This document shows positions 19,717 to 28,533 of a stretch of 64,000 nt of DNA, in pieces (positions within the stretch are counted from its first letter, which is position 1; every line of letters begins with the position of its first letter). Origin of the DNA: Brachybacterium huguangmaarense (GTDB taxonomy: Bacteria; Actinomycetota; Actinomycetes; Actinomycetales; Dermabacteraceae); contig NZ_CP107020.1 of NCBI RefSeq assembly GCF_025725725.1, positions 2,232,001 to 2,296,000 on the forward strand. The letters are read 5' to 3'. The notes beneath the pieces are model-generated. The model did no database searches, was not told the DNA's origin, and saw only the letters and a program-made list of their open reading frames with translations. The translations under genes were made by a program, and so were the position numbers.

Positions 19717-20416
19717 CCGGCAGGATGCTCGCGGCGAGCTCGAAGCGTCCGCCCGGGTAGGTCGAGACCGTGCGCTCGACGACCGTGCCGGCCGCGATCG
19801 AGACGCGCACGAACTCGAGCACGGCGGAGCCGGCGTCGACCCCGAGCAGCTCCGCGTCCTGGGCGCTGGCGAGCCCCGCGCGGATGCGCTGCTCGCCCGC
19901 GTCGAACCGCACCCCGAAGTCCCTCTCGAGCACGTCGTAGAGGGACACGGCGGCGAGGTCGCGGCGATGGATGCCGGGCGTGATGGTGGCGTTGAGGGCG
20001 GCCCGCTCGATCGCGATCGGACGCCCGTCGGCCAGGCGCACCCGGTCGATCCGGGCCACCGGATCGGCCGGGGAGATCCCGAAGACCTGGGCGAGCTCGG
20101 CCCCGGCCGTCTCCTCGCGCGCCGAGAGGACACGGCTGGACGGGGTCATGCCGCGGCTGCGGATGTCCTCGCTGAAGCTCGTCAGCCGCAGCGGCACGCT
20201 CACGGCCGGGCGCGAGACGAACGAGCCGCGGCCGACCTCGCGGCGCAGCAGACCGGCGCGCTCGAGCTCGTCGAGGGCGCGGCGCGCGGTCATCCGGGAC
20301 ACCCCCGACGACGCGGCGAGCGCGCGTTCGCTCGGCACCGCGTGGCCCACGGGCAGGGACTCGATCGTGTGCCGCAGGTCCTCGACCAGCGCGCGGTACT
20401 TCGGCAGCTCATCCAC
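19667..20416 (-). CDS. GntR family regulator with UTRA domain
   Basis: The 249-residue protein has a GntR winged helix at about 5-70 (ALAASSGVSRMTARRALDEL) and a UTRA ligand domain from about 85 to 235. UTRA domains sense phosphorylated sugars or histidine-type ligands. It is convergent to the PTS-SIS operon and overlaps the SIS gene by 50 bp, which ties it to that operon. A GTG start at 20416 is the best in-frame choice; no ATG is available and the region has only a weak ribosome site. Likely target: the TGG-N6-CCA site at 17172-17183. Confidence 0.9.
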   Translation of the reverse strand: MDELPKYRALVEDLRHTIESLPVGHAVPSERALAASSGVSRMTARRALDELERAGLLRREVGRGSFVSRPAVSVPLRLTSFSEDIRSRGMTPSSRVLSAREETAGAELAQVFGISPADPVARIDRVRLADGRPIAIERAALNATITPGIHRRDLAAVSLYDVLERDFGVRFDAGEQRIRAGLASAQDAELLGVDAGSAVLEFVRVSIAAGTVVERTVSTYPGGRFELAASILPATAPGSAGRSALRERG

Positions 20417-20460
20417 CCCCAGATCGTGCCATGCCCGCTCGCGGGCGGGCGCGAGCCCGC

Positions 20461-22686
20461 CTACCCCTCGAGCGCGAGGACGAGCGGCAGGACCGGTCCG
20501 GAGCCCGCGCGACGCAGCAGGCGCGCGGCGACGGTCATGGTCCACCGGGTCCCGATCTCGTCGTCGACCAGCAGGACCGGCGCGCCGTCGAGGGCTTCGA
20601 GGCCACGGGCGAGCTCGGGGCCCACCGCGAAGCGCTCCCACAGGTCGGCGACGCGGAAGGCGCTGTTGCCGCCCGGTCGCAGCGGCCCCGATCCCGGCGC
20701 GAGGTCGAGCGTCCCGAGGTCCTCGAGGCGGCCGACGGCGGCGATGCCGTGCGCCATCGACGCGACGAGCCCCGGCCTCGTGACCGAGGGGACCGCGACG
20801 ACCGCCCGGGGGCGTTCGGCCCAGTCCCATTGCGCGAGCACCTCGACGATCCGGCGGCCGAGGTCGGACGGCACGGTCCCGTCGACCCGGTTCCCCTCGG
20901 CGTCGGTCGCGAGCAGCTCCCGGAGCCGCTGGCCCCAGCCCAGGTCCGACAGGCGGGCGAGCGCCCGCCCGCTCTCGGCCCGCTCGCCCTCGGGGATGCG
21001 TCCCCGCGGGGTCCTGCCGCCCTCGTCGACGACGTGCAGACGGTCGAGCCCCTGCGGCCACTGGGCACGCGGCTCGACGGGCACCCCGACCCGCGCGAGC
21101 AGCCGGTCGACCTCGTCGACGCTCCCGCCCTGCTCGTCGGCTCCCCGGCCGAGGCCGCCCGCGGCAGGGAACCAGGGGCCCGTGCACAGGTCGCAGCGCC
21201 CGCACGGCTCGGCCGTCGTGTCGTCGAGCTGGCGGGCGAGGAAGACCATCCGACAGCCGGGGTCGTCGTGGGGGCCCAGGTGCTCGTAGGCCAGCATCGC
21301 CTCCTGCTCCTCGCGGCGCGTGCGGGCGACGTTCGCGTAGCGCTCGGCGTCGTAGGACCAGGCGGCCCCCGTGGACACCCAGCCGCCGCGGACCGCCTCG
21401 ACGGCGCCGTCGACCGCGAGCACCTTCAGCAGCAGCTCGAGCGCCGAGCGCTTGACGTCCACCCGCGCCTCGAGGGCAGGGGTGGACAGCGGCGCGGCGG
21501 ACGCCTCGAGAGCCCCCAGCACGGCCCGGGCGCTCTGCTCGCTCGGCATCGACGCGGTCGCGAAGTACTCCCAGATGCGGCGGTCCTCGTGGCCGGGCAG
21601 CAGCAGCACGTCGGCGCTCGCGGTCGCACGCCCGGCACGCCCCACCTGCTGGTAGTAGGCGACGGGCGAGCTCGGCGCACCCAGGTGGATGACGAAGCCG
21701 AGGTCGGGCTTGTCGAACCCCATGCCCAGCGCGCTCGTCGCCGCGAGCGCCTTGACCTCGTTGTCCTTGAGCGCCTGCTCGAGCTCCGCGCGCTCCTCGG
21801 CGTCGGTGCGCCCCGTGTAGGCGCGCACCCGCCGGCCGGGCCGGTCCAGCAGCTGGGCCAGGTCCTCGGCCGCCGAGACGGTCAGGGTGTAGATGATGCC
21901 CGAGCCCTCGAACGCGTCGAGCCGCGCCACGAGGTACTCCAGGCGCGCCCGGTCGTCCGGCAGGGCGAGGCAGCCGAGCCGCAGGGAGTCGCGCGTGAGC
22001 GGACCGCGCAGGGTGAGCACGTCCTCGCCGCCGTGGCCGAGCTGCTCGGCGACGTCGTCCACCACGCGGCCGTTGGCGGTCGCGGTCGTCGCGAGCACCG
22101 GCACCCCCGCGGGCAGCGACGCGACGAGGTCGCGCAGTCGCCGGTAGTCGGGCCGGAAGTCGTGGCCCCAGTCCGAGATGCAGTGGGCCTCGTCGATCAC
22201 GAGCAGCCCGCAGCGCTCGATCAGCCGCGGCAGCTGCTCGTCGCGGAAGCGCGGGTTGACGAGACGTTCGGGGGAGACGAGCAGGACGTCGACGCTGTCC
22301 TCCGCGAGCCGGCGCTCGATCTCGCCCCACTGGGTCGGGTTGGCCGAGTTGATGGCCTCGGCCCGCACGCCCGCCCGGGCCGCCGCCGCGACCTGGTCGC
22401 GCATGAGGGCCAGCAGAGGGGAGACGATCAGGGCCGGGCCCGAGCCGCGCCGCCGCTGCAGCAGGGCGGCGAGGAAGTAGACGGCGGACTTGCCCCACCC
22501 GGTGCGCTGGACCACGAGAGCGCGCCGATGCCCGGCGACGAGCGCCTCGATCGCCTCGAGCTGACCCGCGTGGAAGCGGGCGTCGGCCCGGCCGGTGAGG
22601 TCCTTCAGGGCGGCGAGGGCCTCGTCCTCGAGGCCCGGGCCGACGAGATCCGGGTCGACGGCGGTGGGGGAGGTCGGTGTCGTCAT
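20461..22686 (-). CDS. RecQ-like ATP-dependent helicase with PRTase-like tail
   Basis: A 741-residue superfamily 2 helicase. Motif I is QRTGWGKSA (Lys66), motif II DEAH at 165-168 followed by CISDWGHDFRPDY, the RecQ signature. Motif VI QQVGRAGR is also present. A RecQ zinc site follows around 445-490 (Cys ... CGRCDLC). No HRDC domain is seen. Instead the last 150 residues end with VLLVDDEIGTRWTMT, which resembles the PRPP-binding loop of phosphoribosyltransferases such as ComFC. This tail may bind a nucleotide or be a degenerate enzyme. The ATG at 22686 is preferred. The stop is 44 bp from the GntR start, so the helicase may be transcribed ahead of gntR. Confidence 0.92.
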   Translation of the reverse strand: MTTPTSPTAVDPDLVGPGLEDEALAALKDLTGRADARFHAGQLEAIEALVAGHRRALVVQRTGWGKSAVYFLAALLQRRRGSGPALIVSPLLALMRDQVAAAARAGVRAEAINSANPTQWGEIERRLAEDSVDVLLVSPERLVNPRFRDEQLPRLIERCGLLVIDEAHCISDWGHDFRPDYRRLRDLVASLPAGVPVLATTATANGRVVDDVAEQLGHGGEDVLTLRGPLTRDSLRLGCLALPDDRARLEYLVARLDAFEGSGIIYTLTVSAAEDLAQLLDRPGRRVRAYTGRTDAEERAELEQALKDNEVKALAATSALGMGFDKPDLGFVIHLGAPSSPVAYYQQVGRAGRATASADVLLLPGHEDRRIWEYFATASMPSEQSARAVLGALEASAAPLSTPALEARVDVKRSALELLLKVLAVDGAVEAVRGGWVSTGAAWSYDAERYANVARTRREEQEAMLAYEHLGPHDDPGCRMVFLARQLDDTTAEPCGRCDLCTGPWFPAAGGLGRGADEQGGSVDEVDRLLARVGVPVEPRAQWPQGLDRLHVVDEGGRTPRGRIPEGERAESGRALARLSDLGWGQRLRELLATDAEGNRVDGTVPSDLGRRIVEVLAQWDWAERPRAVVAVPSVTRPGLVASMAHGIAAVGRLEDLGTLDLAPGSGPLRPGGNSAFRVADLWERFAVGPELARGLEALDGAPVLLVDDEIGTRWTMTVAARLLRRAGSGPVLPLVLALEG

Positions 22687-22815
22687 GTCCTCAGTGTTCC
22701 ATCGGCCCCCGACAGGCGAGGAGGCGAGCACGGCGGTGGGGGACGAGGGCGGCGTGGGGAGGGGCCGCCCGACGTGCCGGACACATCGAGATCGCGGTCG
22801 TCATCTCCCCCCCCC
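22687..22815. other. Upstream region of the recQ-like gene
   Basis: No open frame with coding character is visible here on either strand. It holds the presumed recQ promoter and a run of cytosines at about 22807-22815, just before the degenerate 31-bp repeats. No convincing -10 and -35 pair could be assigned. Confidence 0.4.
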
Positions 22816-23115
22816 ACGACCGCTGTGCAGACGTCGATGCCCACGGGCCCCCGGGCTCAGCTCACACCAGCATCGACAGGCACGAAGACGTCGATAAGCC
22901 GCGCTCTGGCGACGCGAACGTGCACCTCGATCCAGGGACACGACGGCAACGTGCACCTCGGCGACGGAGACCAGCGCCAGTCCCCATCGACTACTGCAAG
23001 GGGGTCGCCGTCCACGCCCCCTGACGACCAGAACGCAGGTGTCGATCCCAGATGACGACCAGAACGCAGACGTCGATCTCGCATGACGACCGAACACGGC
23101 GATCTGGATGTCCGC
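22816..23115. repeat. Degenerate 31-bp-period repeat array, non-coding
   Basis: Two adjacent units begin at 23022 and 23053 with TGACGACCAGAACGCAG and agree at 26 of 31 positions; a third, decayed unit begins at 23084 with TGACGACCGAAC. Further left, AACGTGCACCTCG recurs at 22917 and 22948, again exactly 31 bp apart, and GACGTCGAT appears at 22830 and 22887. The stretch fills the gap between two minus-strand genes (recQ-like start and rhomboid-like stop). It has no plausible reading frame. It looks like a decayed tandem or REP-like intergenic element. There are no spacers, so it is not a CRISPR. Confidence 0.7.
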
Positions 23116-23123
23116 GGCCCCCG

Positions 23124-23927
23124 TCAGGTCCGCTCGCCGGGCCGTCCGCGGTCCGGGCCGTCGGCGCTGCGCCTCCGCCACAGGTCGAGCAGGCTGCGCC
23201 CTGCGCCGCGGCGTGAGCGGACCCTCTCGTGGTGCGTGATCGGGTACAGGGCGAGGCCCACGAGCACCGCCAGGGCGTGCCCGCGCGCGGTGAACCCCGT
23301 GCCCTCGACGGCGCCGTAGACGACGACCGCGGCGAGCACCGCCCCCAGCAGGATCCGGCTGCCGCCGCGCACGCGATAGACCATGAGCGCCGCGAGGGTC
23401 ATGAACCCATAGCTCGCGCCCGTGTCCTGGACGTTCCACAGGGTGTCCGGGGCGTGGAGGTAGCGCACGTGCACCCAGACGTCGACGGCCGCGCCCGCGG
23501 TCGCGAGCACGTGGCCGGTCGCGAACGCCGCGATCGTGCGCGCCGAGCCCAGCCAGCGCTCCGCGGGCGCGAGCAGCGCCGCGAACAGGGCGAACCACAC
23601 GACCAGCTCGGCCTTGGTCACGAAGAAGGCGCTGCGCACGAGCACGCGCACCGGCTCGCTCGACAGGTGTCGCAGGTTGGTCGACTGCGCCCGCAGGAAC
23701 GCCGCCCGCGCGTCCTCGGGCATGCCCAGCAGCACCCAGGTCGTCACGACCAGGATCGCGAGGTACACGAACGTCGCCGGGGCGCTCGCGACGTACCACC
23801 GCACGGTGCCGCCGTGACGCCTCCAGGCGCGCGCGAGCGGCGCCGTCAGCTTCCAGTCGTTGGCGAGCGAGAGGGCCGCGAGCACGCCGATCCCCACGGT
23901 GGCGGCGGGCAGGAGATGGCGCAGCAT
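23124..23927 (-). CDS. Rhomboid-like integral membrane protein
   Basis: A 267-residue protein with six to seven hydrophobic segments. A potential rhomboid dyad is present: Ser172 in GASYG and His217 in ARGHALAVLVG, in late transmembrane segments as in intramembrane serine proteases. The canonical GxSG is altered (GASYG), so activity is uncertain. The C-terminus is basic and soluble. The start ATG lies close to a short gene of unknown function on the same strand. The upstream loop (WRRHGGTVRWYVASAP) fits actinobacterial rhomboid-like proteins. Substrates are unknown. Confidence 0.75.
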   Translation of the reverse strand: MLRHLLPAATVGIGVLAALSLANDWKLTAPLARAWRRHGGTVRWYVASAPATFVYLAILVVTTWVLLGMPEDARAAFLRAQSTNLRHLSSEPVRVLVRSAFFVTKAELVVWFALFAALLAPAERWLGSARTIAAFATGHVLATAGAAVDVWVHVRYLHAPDTLWNVQDTGASYGFMTLAALMVYRVRGGSRILLGAVLAAVVVYGAVEGTGFTARGHALAVLVGLALYPITHHERVRSRRGAGRSLLDLWRRRSADGPDRGRPGERT

Positions 23928-23977
23928 GGCGGCATCGTAGGCGCGGCGGCGGCGCTCAGCCGTCCGCGGTCACCGTG

Positions 23978-24238
23978 TCACTCGCCCGAGGGCTCCTCGG
24001 GGGTCTGCTCGACGGAGTCGGGCAGACCGGCGCGGCCGGCCTCCCACTCCGCGTTCTTGCCGGCCTTGAGGCGGTCGGAGGTCGACTCGCCGTCCCGCAG
24101 CGGGTTCTCCTTGGTGGCGAGCGCCTCCCGCATGCGCTGCTCGAGCTTCTGGGCCTCGCGGATGCGCGGGTCGTCCGACGGCTCGTCGCGGTCCTCGGGG
24201 TCGTGCGCGTGGTAGTCGATGGTCGGGTCGACGGACAT
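23978..24238 (-). CDS. Small hydrophilic hypothetical protein
   Basis: An 86-residue, strongly charged protein beginning MSVDPTIDYHAHDPED, with AAGGAG 6 nt upstream of the ATG. It has no cysteine, membrane segment or signal peptide and is likely disordered, rich in Asp, Glu and Lys. It is divergent from gatC with 78 bp between starts and sits upstream of the rhomboid-like gene on the same strand. I do not recognise a family. The strong ribosome site and codon bias support a real gene. Confidence 0.7.
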   Translation of the reverse strand: MSVDPTIDYHAHDPEDRDEPSDDPRIREAQKLEQRMREALATKENPLRDGESTSDRLKAGKNAEWEAGRAGLPDSVEQTPEEPSGE

Positions 24239-24303
24239 GGCGGCTCCTTGGTCGGGTCCCTCGCGGGCGCAGCGGTGACCGGGGTCACAGCATACCGGGG
24301 CCC

Positions 24304-24317
24304 TACAATCGGAGGCA
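24304..24317 (+). promoter_or_regulatory. Leaderless-type promoter of gatCAB
   Basis: TACAAT at 24304-24309 matches the -10 consensus at 5 of 6 positions. Seven nucleotides separate it from the gatC ATG at 24317, so the transcript probably starts at the ATG. GGAGG at 24311-24315 is too close to the ATG to act as a ribosome site. Confidence 0.5.
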
Positions 24318-24613
24318 TGCCAGCGATCGGACGAGAAGACGTCGCACGCCTCGCCGACCTCGCGCGGATCCAGCTCACCGATGACGAGATCACCCGGTTC
24401 GCCGGGGAGTTCGACGCCATCATGGACGCTGTCGCCTCCGTGTCCGAGGTCGCCGACGACGATGTGCCCGCCACCAGCCACCCCATGCCCATGACCAACG
24501 TGTTCCGCGCCGACGAGGTCACCGAGACCCTCACCCAGGAGCAGGCGCTCTCGGGCGCCCCCGACGCCGAGGACGGCCGCTTCGCGGTCCCGCAGATCCT
24601 GGGGGAGGAGTGA
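24317..24613 (+). CDS. gatC: Asp/Glu-tRNA amidotransferase subunit C
   Basis: A 98-residue GatC, the small belt-like subunit that holds GatA and GatB together in the enzyme converting Glu-tRNA(Gln) or Asp-tRNA(Asn) to the amide form. The N-terminus [21 protein letters not shown] is characteristic, as is the C-terminal FAVPQIL. The gene is first in gatCAB; its stop region carries the GGGGAGGAG ribosome site of gatA, 2 bp before that ATG. A leaderless promoter lies directly upstream. Confidence 0.97.
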   Translation: MPAIGREDVARLADLARIQLTDDEITRFAGEFDAIMDAVASVSEVADDDVPATSHPMPMTNVFRADEVTETLTQEQALSGAPDAEDGRFAVPQILGEE

Positions 24614-24615
24614 CC

Positions 24616-26130
24616 ATGGCACCCGCACACGACACCATCCGCCTGTCCGCCGCCGCGATGGCCGCGGCGCTCGCCGCCGGCGAGGTCTCCTCCGAGGACC
24701 TCACGCGCGCGCACCTGGCCCGCATCGCCGATGTCGACGGCGACCTGAACGCCTTCCTGCACGTCAGCGAGGACGACGCGCTCACGACCGCACGCCAGGT
24801 CGACGCCCGCCGCGCCGCTGGGGAGGATCTCCCGGCCCTCGCCGGCGTGCCCGTCGCCGTCAAGGACGTCGTGGTCACCGAGGGCATGCCGACGACCGCC
24901 GGCTCGCGCATCCTCGAGGGCTGGGTGCCCCCGTACGACGCGACGCTCGTGACCAAGCTGCGCGAGGCCGGCCTGCCGATCCTCGGCAAGACCAACATGG
25001 ACGAGTTCGCGATGGGCTCGTCGACCGAGACGAGCGCGTACGGGCCCACCCGCAACCCGTGGGACCGCGACCGGATCCCCGGCGGCTCGGGCGGCGGCAG
25101 CGCCGCCGCGGTCGCGGCGTTCGAGGCCCCGCTCGCGATCGGCACCGACACGGGCGGCTCGATCCGCCAGCCCGGTGCCGTGACCGGCACCGTCGGCGTC
25201 AAGCCCACGTACGGCTCCATCTCGCGCTACGGCCTCATCGCCATGGCGAGCTCGCTCGACCAGGCCGGCCCCGTGACCCGCACCGTCGAGGACGCCGCCC
25301 TCCTGCACGAGCTCATCGCGGGGCACGACCCGCGGGACTCCACGTCGCTCACCGGCGGCTTCGGCTCGTTCCTCGACGCCGCCCGGTCCCGGGACGTCGC
25401 GGGCCTGCGCGTGGGCGTCATCGAGGAGCTCGAGGGCGAGGGCTTCGCCCCCGAGGTCCGCGCCCGCTTCACCGAGTCCCTCGCGGCCCTCGAGCGCGCC
25501 GGCGCCGAGATCGTGCGCGTCTCGTGCCCGAACTTCCGGTACGCCCTCGGCGCCTACTACCTGATCATGCCGTCGGAGGCGTCGAGCAACCTCGCCAAGT
25601 TCGACGGCATGCGCTACGGCCTGCGGGTGGTCCCCGAGGACCATCCGACCGCCGAGTCCGTCATGAAGGCCACGCGCGGCCAGGGCTTCGGCGCGGAGGT
25701 CAAGCGCCGCATCCTGCTGGGCACCTACGCCCTCTCGGCCGGCTACTACGACGCCTACTACGGCAGCGCCCAGAAGGTGCGCACGCTCGTCCAGCGCGAC
25801 TTCGCGAGCGCGTTCGAGAAGGCCGACGTGCTCGCTTCGCCGACCTCTCCGACCGTCGCCTTCCGCCTCGGCGAGAAGACGGACGACCCGATGGCGATGT
25901 ACCTCAACGACATCGCCACCATCCCCGCCAACCTCGCCGGCACGCCGGGCATCTCGGTCCCCTCGGGCCTGGCCGAGGACGGTCTGCCCGCCGGCATCCA
26001 GTTCCTCGCCCCCGCGCTCGCCGACGACCGTCTGTACCGCGTGGGCGGCGCCCTCGAGGCGCTGCTCGAGGACTCCTGGGGCGGTCCGCTGCTGGCCCAG
26101 GCCCCCGACCTGAAGGGAGCGTCGCTGTGA
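24616..26130 (+). CDS. gatA: Asp/Glu-tRNA amidotransferase subunit A
   Basis: A 504-residue amidase-signature protein that hydrolyses glutamine and channels ammonia to GatB. The catalytic triad is Lys83 (VAVKD), Ser158 (PGGSGGG) and Ser182 (DTGGSIRQ). The ATG at 24616 is preferred over the GTG at 24610 because its spacing to GGAGG is better. Its stop overlaps the gatB GTG start by 4 bp (GTGA). Length and motif order are normal. Confidence 0.97.
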   Translation: MAPAHDTIRLSAAAMAAALAAGEVSSEDLTRAHLARIADVDGDLNAFLHVSEDDALTTARQVDARRAAGEDLPALAGVPVAVKDVVVTEGMPTTAGSRILEGWVPPYDATLVTKLREAGLPILGKTNMDEFAMGSSTETSAYGPTRNPWDRDRIPGGSGGGSAAAVAAFEAPLAIGTDTGGSIRQPGAVTGTVGVKPTYGSISRYGLIAMASSLDQAGPVTRTVEDAALLHELIAGHDPRDSTSLTGGFGSFLDAARSRDVAGLRVGVIEELEGEGFAPEVRARFTESLAALERAGAEIVRVSCPNFRYALGAYYLIMPSEASSNLAKFDGMRYGLRVVPEDHPTAESVMKATRGQGFGAEVKRRILLGTYALSAGYYDAYYGSAQKVRTLVQRDFASAFEKADVLASPTSPTVAFRLGEKTDDPMAMYLNDIATIPANLAGTPGISVPSGLAEDGLPAGIQFLAPALADDRLYRVGGALEALLEDSWGGPLLAQAPDLKGASL

Positions 26131-27638
26131 GCGCCGCCGACACCCTCGTCGACTACGAGGACGCGACCGACCGCTACGACCCGGTGCTCGGCATCGAGGT
26201 CCACGTCGAGCTCGGCACCGTGACCAAGATGTTCGACGGAGCGCCGAACATCTTCGCCGCCGAGCCCAACACCGCGATCACGCCGGTCTCGCTGGGCCTG
26301 CCCGGCACCCTCCCGGTCGTCAACGGCCGCGCGGTCGAGTACGCGATCCGGATCGGGCTGGCCCTGAACTGCCGGATCGCCGAGTCCTGCCGCTTCGCGC
26401 GCAAGCAGTACTTCTACCCGGACCTGACCAAGAACTTCCAGACCTCGCAGTACGACGAGCCGATCGCCTTCGACGGTCATCTTGACGTCGAGCTCGGGGA
26501 CGGGGAGATCTTCCGCGTCGAGATCGAGCGCGCGCACATGGAGGAGGACGCCGGCAAGAACACGCACATCGGCGGCGCCACGGGCCGCATCCACGGCGCG
26601 ACCCACTCCCTCGTCGACTACAACAGGGCCGGCGTGCCGCTCGTGGAGATCGTGACGCGCCCGATCACGGGCGCCGGCAAGCGGGCCCCCGAGGTCGCCG
26701 CCGCGTACGTGCGGACCCTGCGCGACATCTTCCGGGCGCTCGACGTCTCCGAGGCGCGCATGGAGCGCGGCAACGTGCGGGCCGACGTCAACGTCTCGCT
26801 GCGCGAGAGCCCCGACGCCCCGCTCGGCGTGCGCTCGGAGACCAAGAACGTCAACTCCTTCCGCTCGATCGAGAAGACCGTGCGCTACGAGATCTCGCGG
26901 CACGCCGGGATCCTCGACGCGGGCGGCACGGTGATCCAGGAGACCCGCCACTTCCACGAGGAGGACGGCTCGACGAGCTCGGGCCGCGTCAAGTCCGACG
27001 CCGAGGACTACCGGTACTTCCCCGAGCCCGACCTGGTGCCGATCGCGCCGAGCCGCGAGTGGGTCGAGGAGATCCGTGCGGCGCTGCCCGAGCTGCCGAG
27101 CGCCCGCCGGCGCCGGCTGCTCGCATCGTGGGGCTTCACCGAGCTCGAGATGCGCGACGTCATCAACGCCGGCGCGCTCGACGCGATCGAGCTGACGGTC
27201 GCCGCGGGCGCCTCGGCCCAGAGCGCGCGCAAGTGGTGGATGGGCGAGCTCGCCCGTGTCGCGCGCGAGCAGGAGACCGAGCTCGAGGCCCTCGCGGTCA
27301 CGCCCGCGCAGGTCGCCGAGCTGCAGGGCCTCATCGACGGCAAGCAGATCAACGACAAGATCGCGCGTCAGGTGCTCGCCCGGGTGCTCGAGGGCGCGGG
27401 CGACCCGGCGGCGATCGTCGAAGCCGAGGGGCTCGCGGTCGTCTCCGACGACTCCGTGCTCACCGACGCCGTGAACCAGGCGATCGCCGACAACCCGGGC
27501 GTCGTCGAGAAGATCCGCGGCGGCAAGGTGCAGGCGATCGGCGCTCTCATCGGCCCGATCATGAAGGCCACGCGCGGTCAGGCCGACGCGGGCCGCGTGC
27601 GCGAGATCATCATGGAGACCCTCGGCGTCCAGCCCTGA
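26127..27638 (+). CDS. gatB: Asp/Glu-tRNA amidotransferase subunit B
   Basis: A 503-residue GatB, the kinase and transamidase subunit. Family signatures include [10 protein letters not shown] near residue 24, [20 protein letters not shown], and the [14 protein letters not shown] box. The C-terminal GatB/YqeY tail domain (about 350-500) binds the tRNA. The GTG start overlaps the gatA stop. Together the three genes indicate indirect Gln-tRNA (and possibly Asn-tRNA) formation. It converges on the transglutaminase gene. Confidence 0.97.
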   Translation: MSAADTLVDYEDATDRYDPVLGIEVHVELGTVTKMFDGAPNIFAAEPNTAITPVSLGLPGTLPVVNGRAVEYAIRIGLALNCRIAESCRFARKQYFYPDLTKNFQTSQYDEPIAFDGHLDVELGDGEIFRVEIERAHMEEDAGKNTHIGGATGRIHGATHSLVDYNRAGVPLVEIVTRPITGAGKRAPEVAAAYVRTLRDIFRALDVSEARMERGNVRADVNVSLRESPDAPLGVRSETKNVNSFRSIEKTVRYEISRHAGILDAGGTVIQETRHFHEEDGSTSSGRVKSDAEDYRYFPEPDLVPIAPSREWVEEIRAALPELPSARRRRLLASWGFTELEMRDVINAGALDAIELTVAAGASAQSARKWWMGELARVAREQETELEALAVTPAQVAELQGLIDGKQINDKIARQVLARVLEGAGDPAAIVEAEGLAVVSDDSVLTDAVNQAIADNPGVVEKIRGGKVQAIGALIGPIMKATRGQADAGRVREIIMETLGVQP

Positions 27639-27689
27639 CCGGGCGGTCTCCGACCGGGCGATGACCCGGCCGCGCCGACCGGACGGCGG

Positions 27690-28529
27690 TCAGCGCAGCC
27701 GGGTCATCTCGACCTCGACGAACATGTCCGAGCTCGCATCGCCCATGAACATGCCCTGCAGCGGGGCGACGTCGGCGTACTCGCGGCCGACGCCGACCTG
27801 CACGTGCAGCTCGCCCGGCACGGTCGCGTTCGTCGGGTCGTAGCCGTGCCAGGTGCCGTCGAACCACTGCACCCAGGCATGGGACTCCCCGACCACGGGC
27901 TCGCCGAGCGGCGCCCGGCGGTCCGGCATGATGTAGCCCGAGACATAGCGCGCCGGGATGCCCACGTGACGCAGGGCCCCGATCATGACGTGCGCGAGGT
28001 CCTGGCACACGCCCTTGCCGGCCGCCCAGCTGCGCGCCGCGGTCGACGTGACGTCGGTCGAGCCCGACTCGTACGTCATCGCGTCGTGGACCATCTCGCC
28101 CACCTCGAGGCCGCACGCGTCGACGGTGGCCGCCCCTCGCGCGATCTGCTCGACGCGCTCGACCAGGTCGGGCGCGGGATCGACCATGCGCGAGCAGCTC
28201 AGGTACTCGTTCCAGCGGTCGGAGAAGGCCGCCGCCTCGGCGATCGTCATGTCGCTGCCCTGCGGCGCGGGGCGCGTGACGTCCAGGCTCGTGTCCACGC
28301 GCACGGTCATCCGGTCGTGCGCCTGGTGCAGCTCGAAGGCCGTGACCTGGGTGCCCCAGTAGTCGATGTACCCGTAGGACCACGGGTGCGGGGTGATCGC
28401 GATCGTGCGCTCGCGGATCAGCTGCTCCTCGGAGTACTGGGGCGCCATCCGGATCGCGTTGAAGGAGTCGGTCACCTCGCCCGAGTACCGGTAGCCGGTG
28501 GTGTGGACGATGCGCAGGGTGGTCGTCAT
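27690..28529 (-). CDS. Transglutaminase-like protease family protein
   Basis: A 279-residue protein with an N-terminal beta domain (about 1-85) and a transglutaminase core. The triad is Cys175 (GKGVCQDLAH), His217 (GESHAWV) and Asp231 (YDPTN). This is the common partner of alpha-E and circularly permuted ATP-grasp genes, 4 bp downstream of the alpha-E stop. Such proteins may be peptidases or amide transferases in an amino-acid ligation system whose product is not established. No signal peptide is present, so action in the cytoplasm is expected. Confidence 0.92.
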   Translation of the reverse strand: MTTTLRIVHTTGYRYSGEVTDSFNAIRMAPQYSEEQLIRERTIAITPHPWSYGYIDYWGTQVTAFELHQAHDRMTVRVDTSLDVTRPAPQGSDMTIAEAAAFSDRWNEYLSCSRMVDPAPDLVERVEQIARGAATVDACGLEVGEMVHDAMTYESGSTDVTSTAARSWAAGKGVCQDLAHVMIGALRHVGIPARYVSGYIMPDRRAPLGEPVVGESHAWVQWFDGTWHGYDPTNATVPGELHVQVGVGREYADVAPLQGMFMGDASSDMFVEVEMTRLR

Positions 28530-28533
28530 CGGG

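Noticed and set aside
22816..23115. CRISPR array
   Set aside because: Period is 31 bp with no constant repeat separated by variable spacers; units are adjacent and decayed, and no cas genes are nearby.
22801..23799. Protein-coding reading of the repeat region on the minus strand
   Set aside because: The frame joins repeats to a shadow of the rhomboid-like gene and lacks a ribosome site.
27651..27690. Strong bidirectional terminator between gatB and the transglutaminase gene
   Set aside because: Only a 5-bp hairpin without a T-run is seen (CCGGG and CCCGG at 27654-27669), too weak to call.
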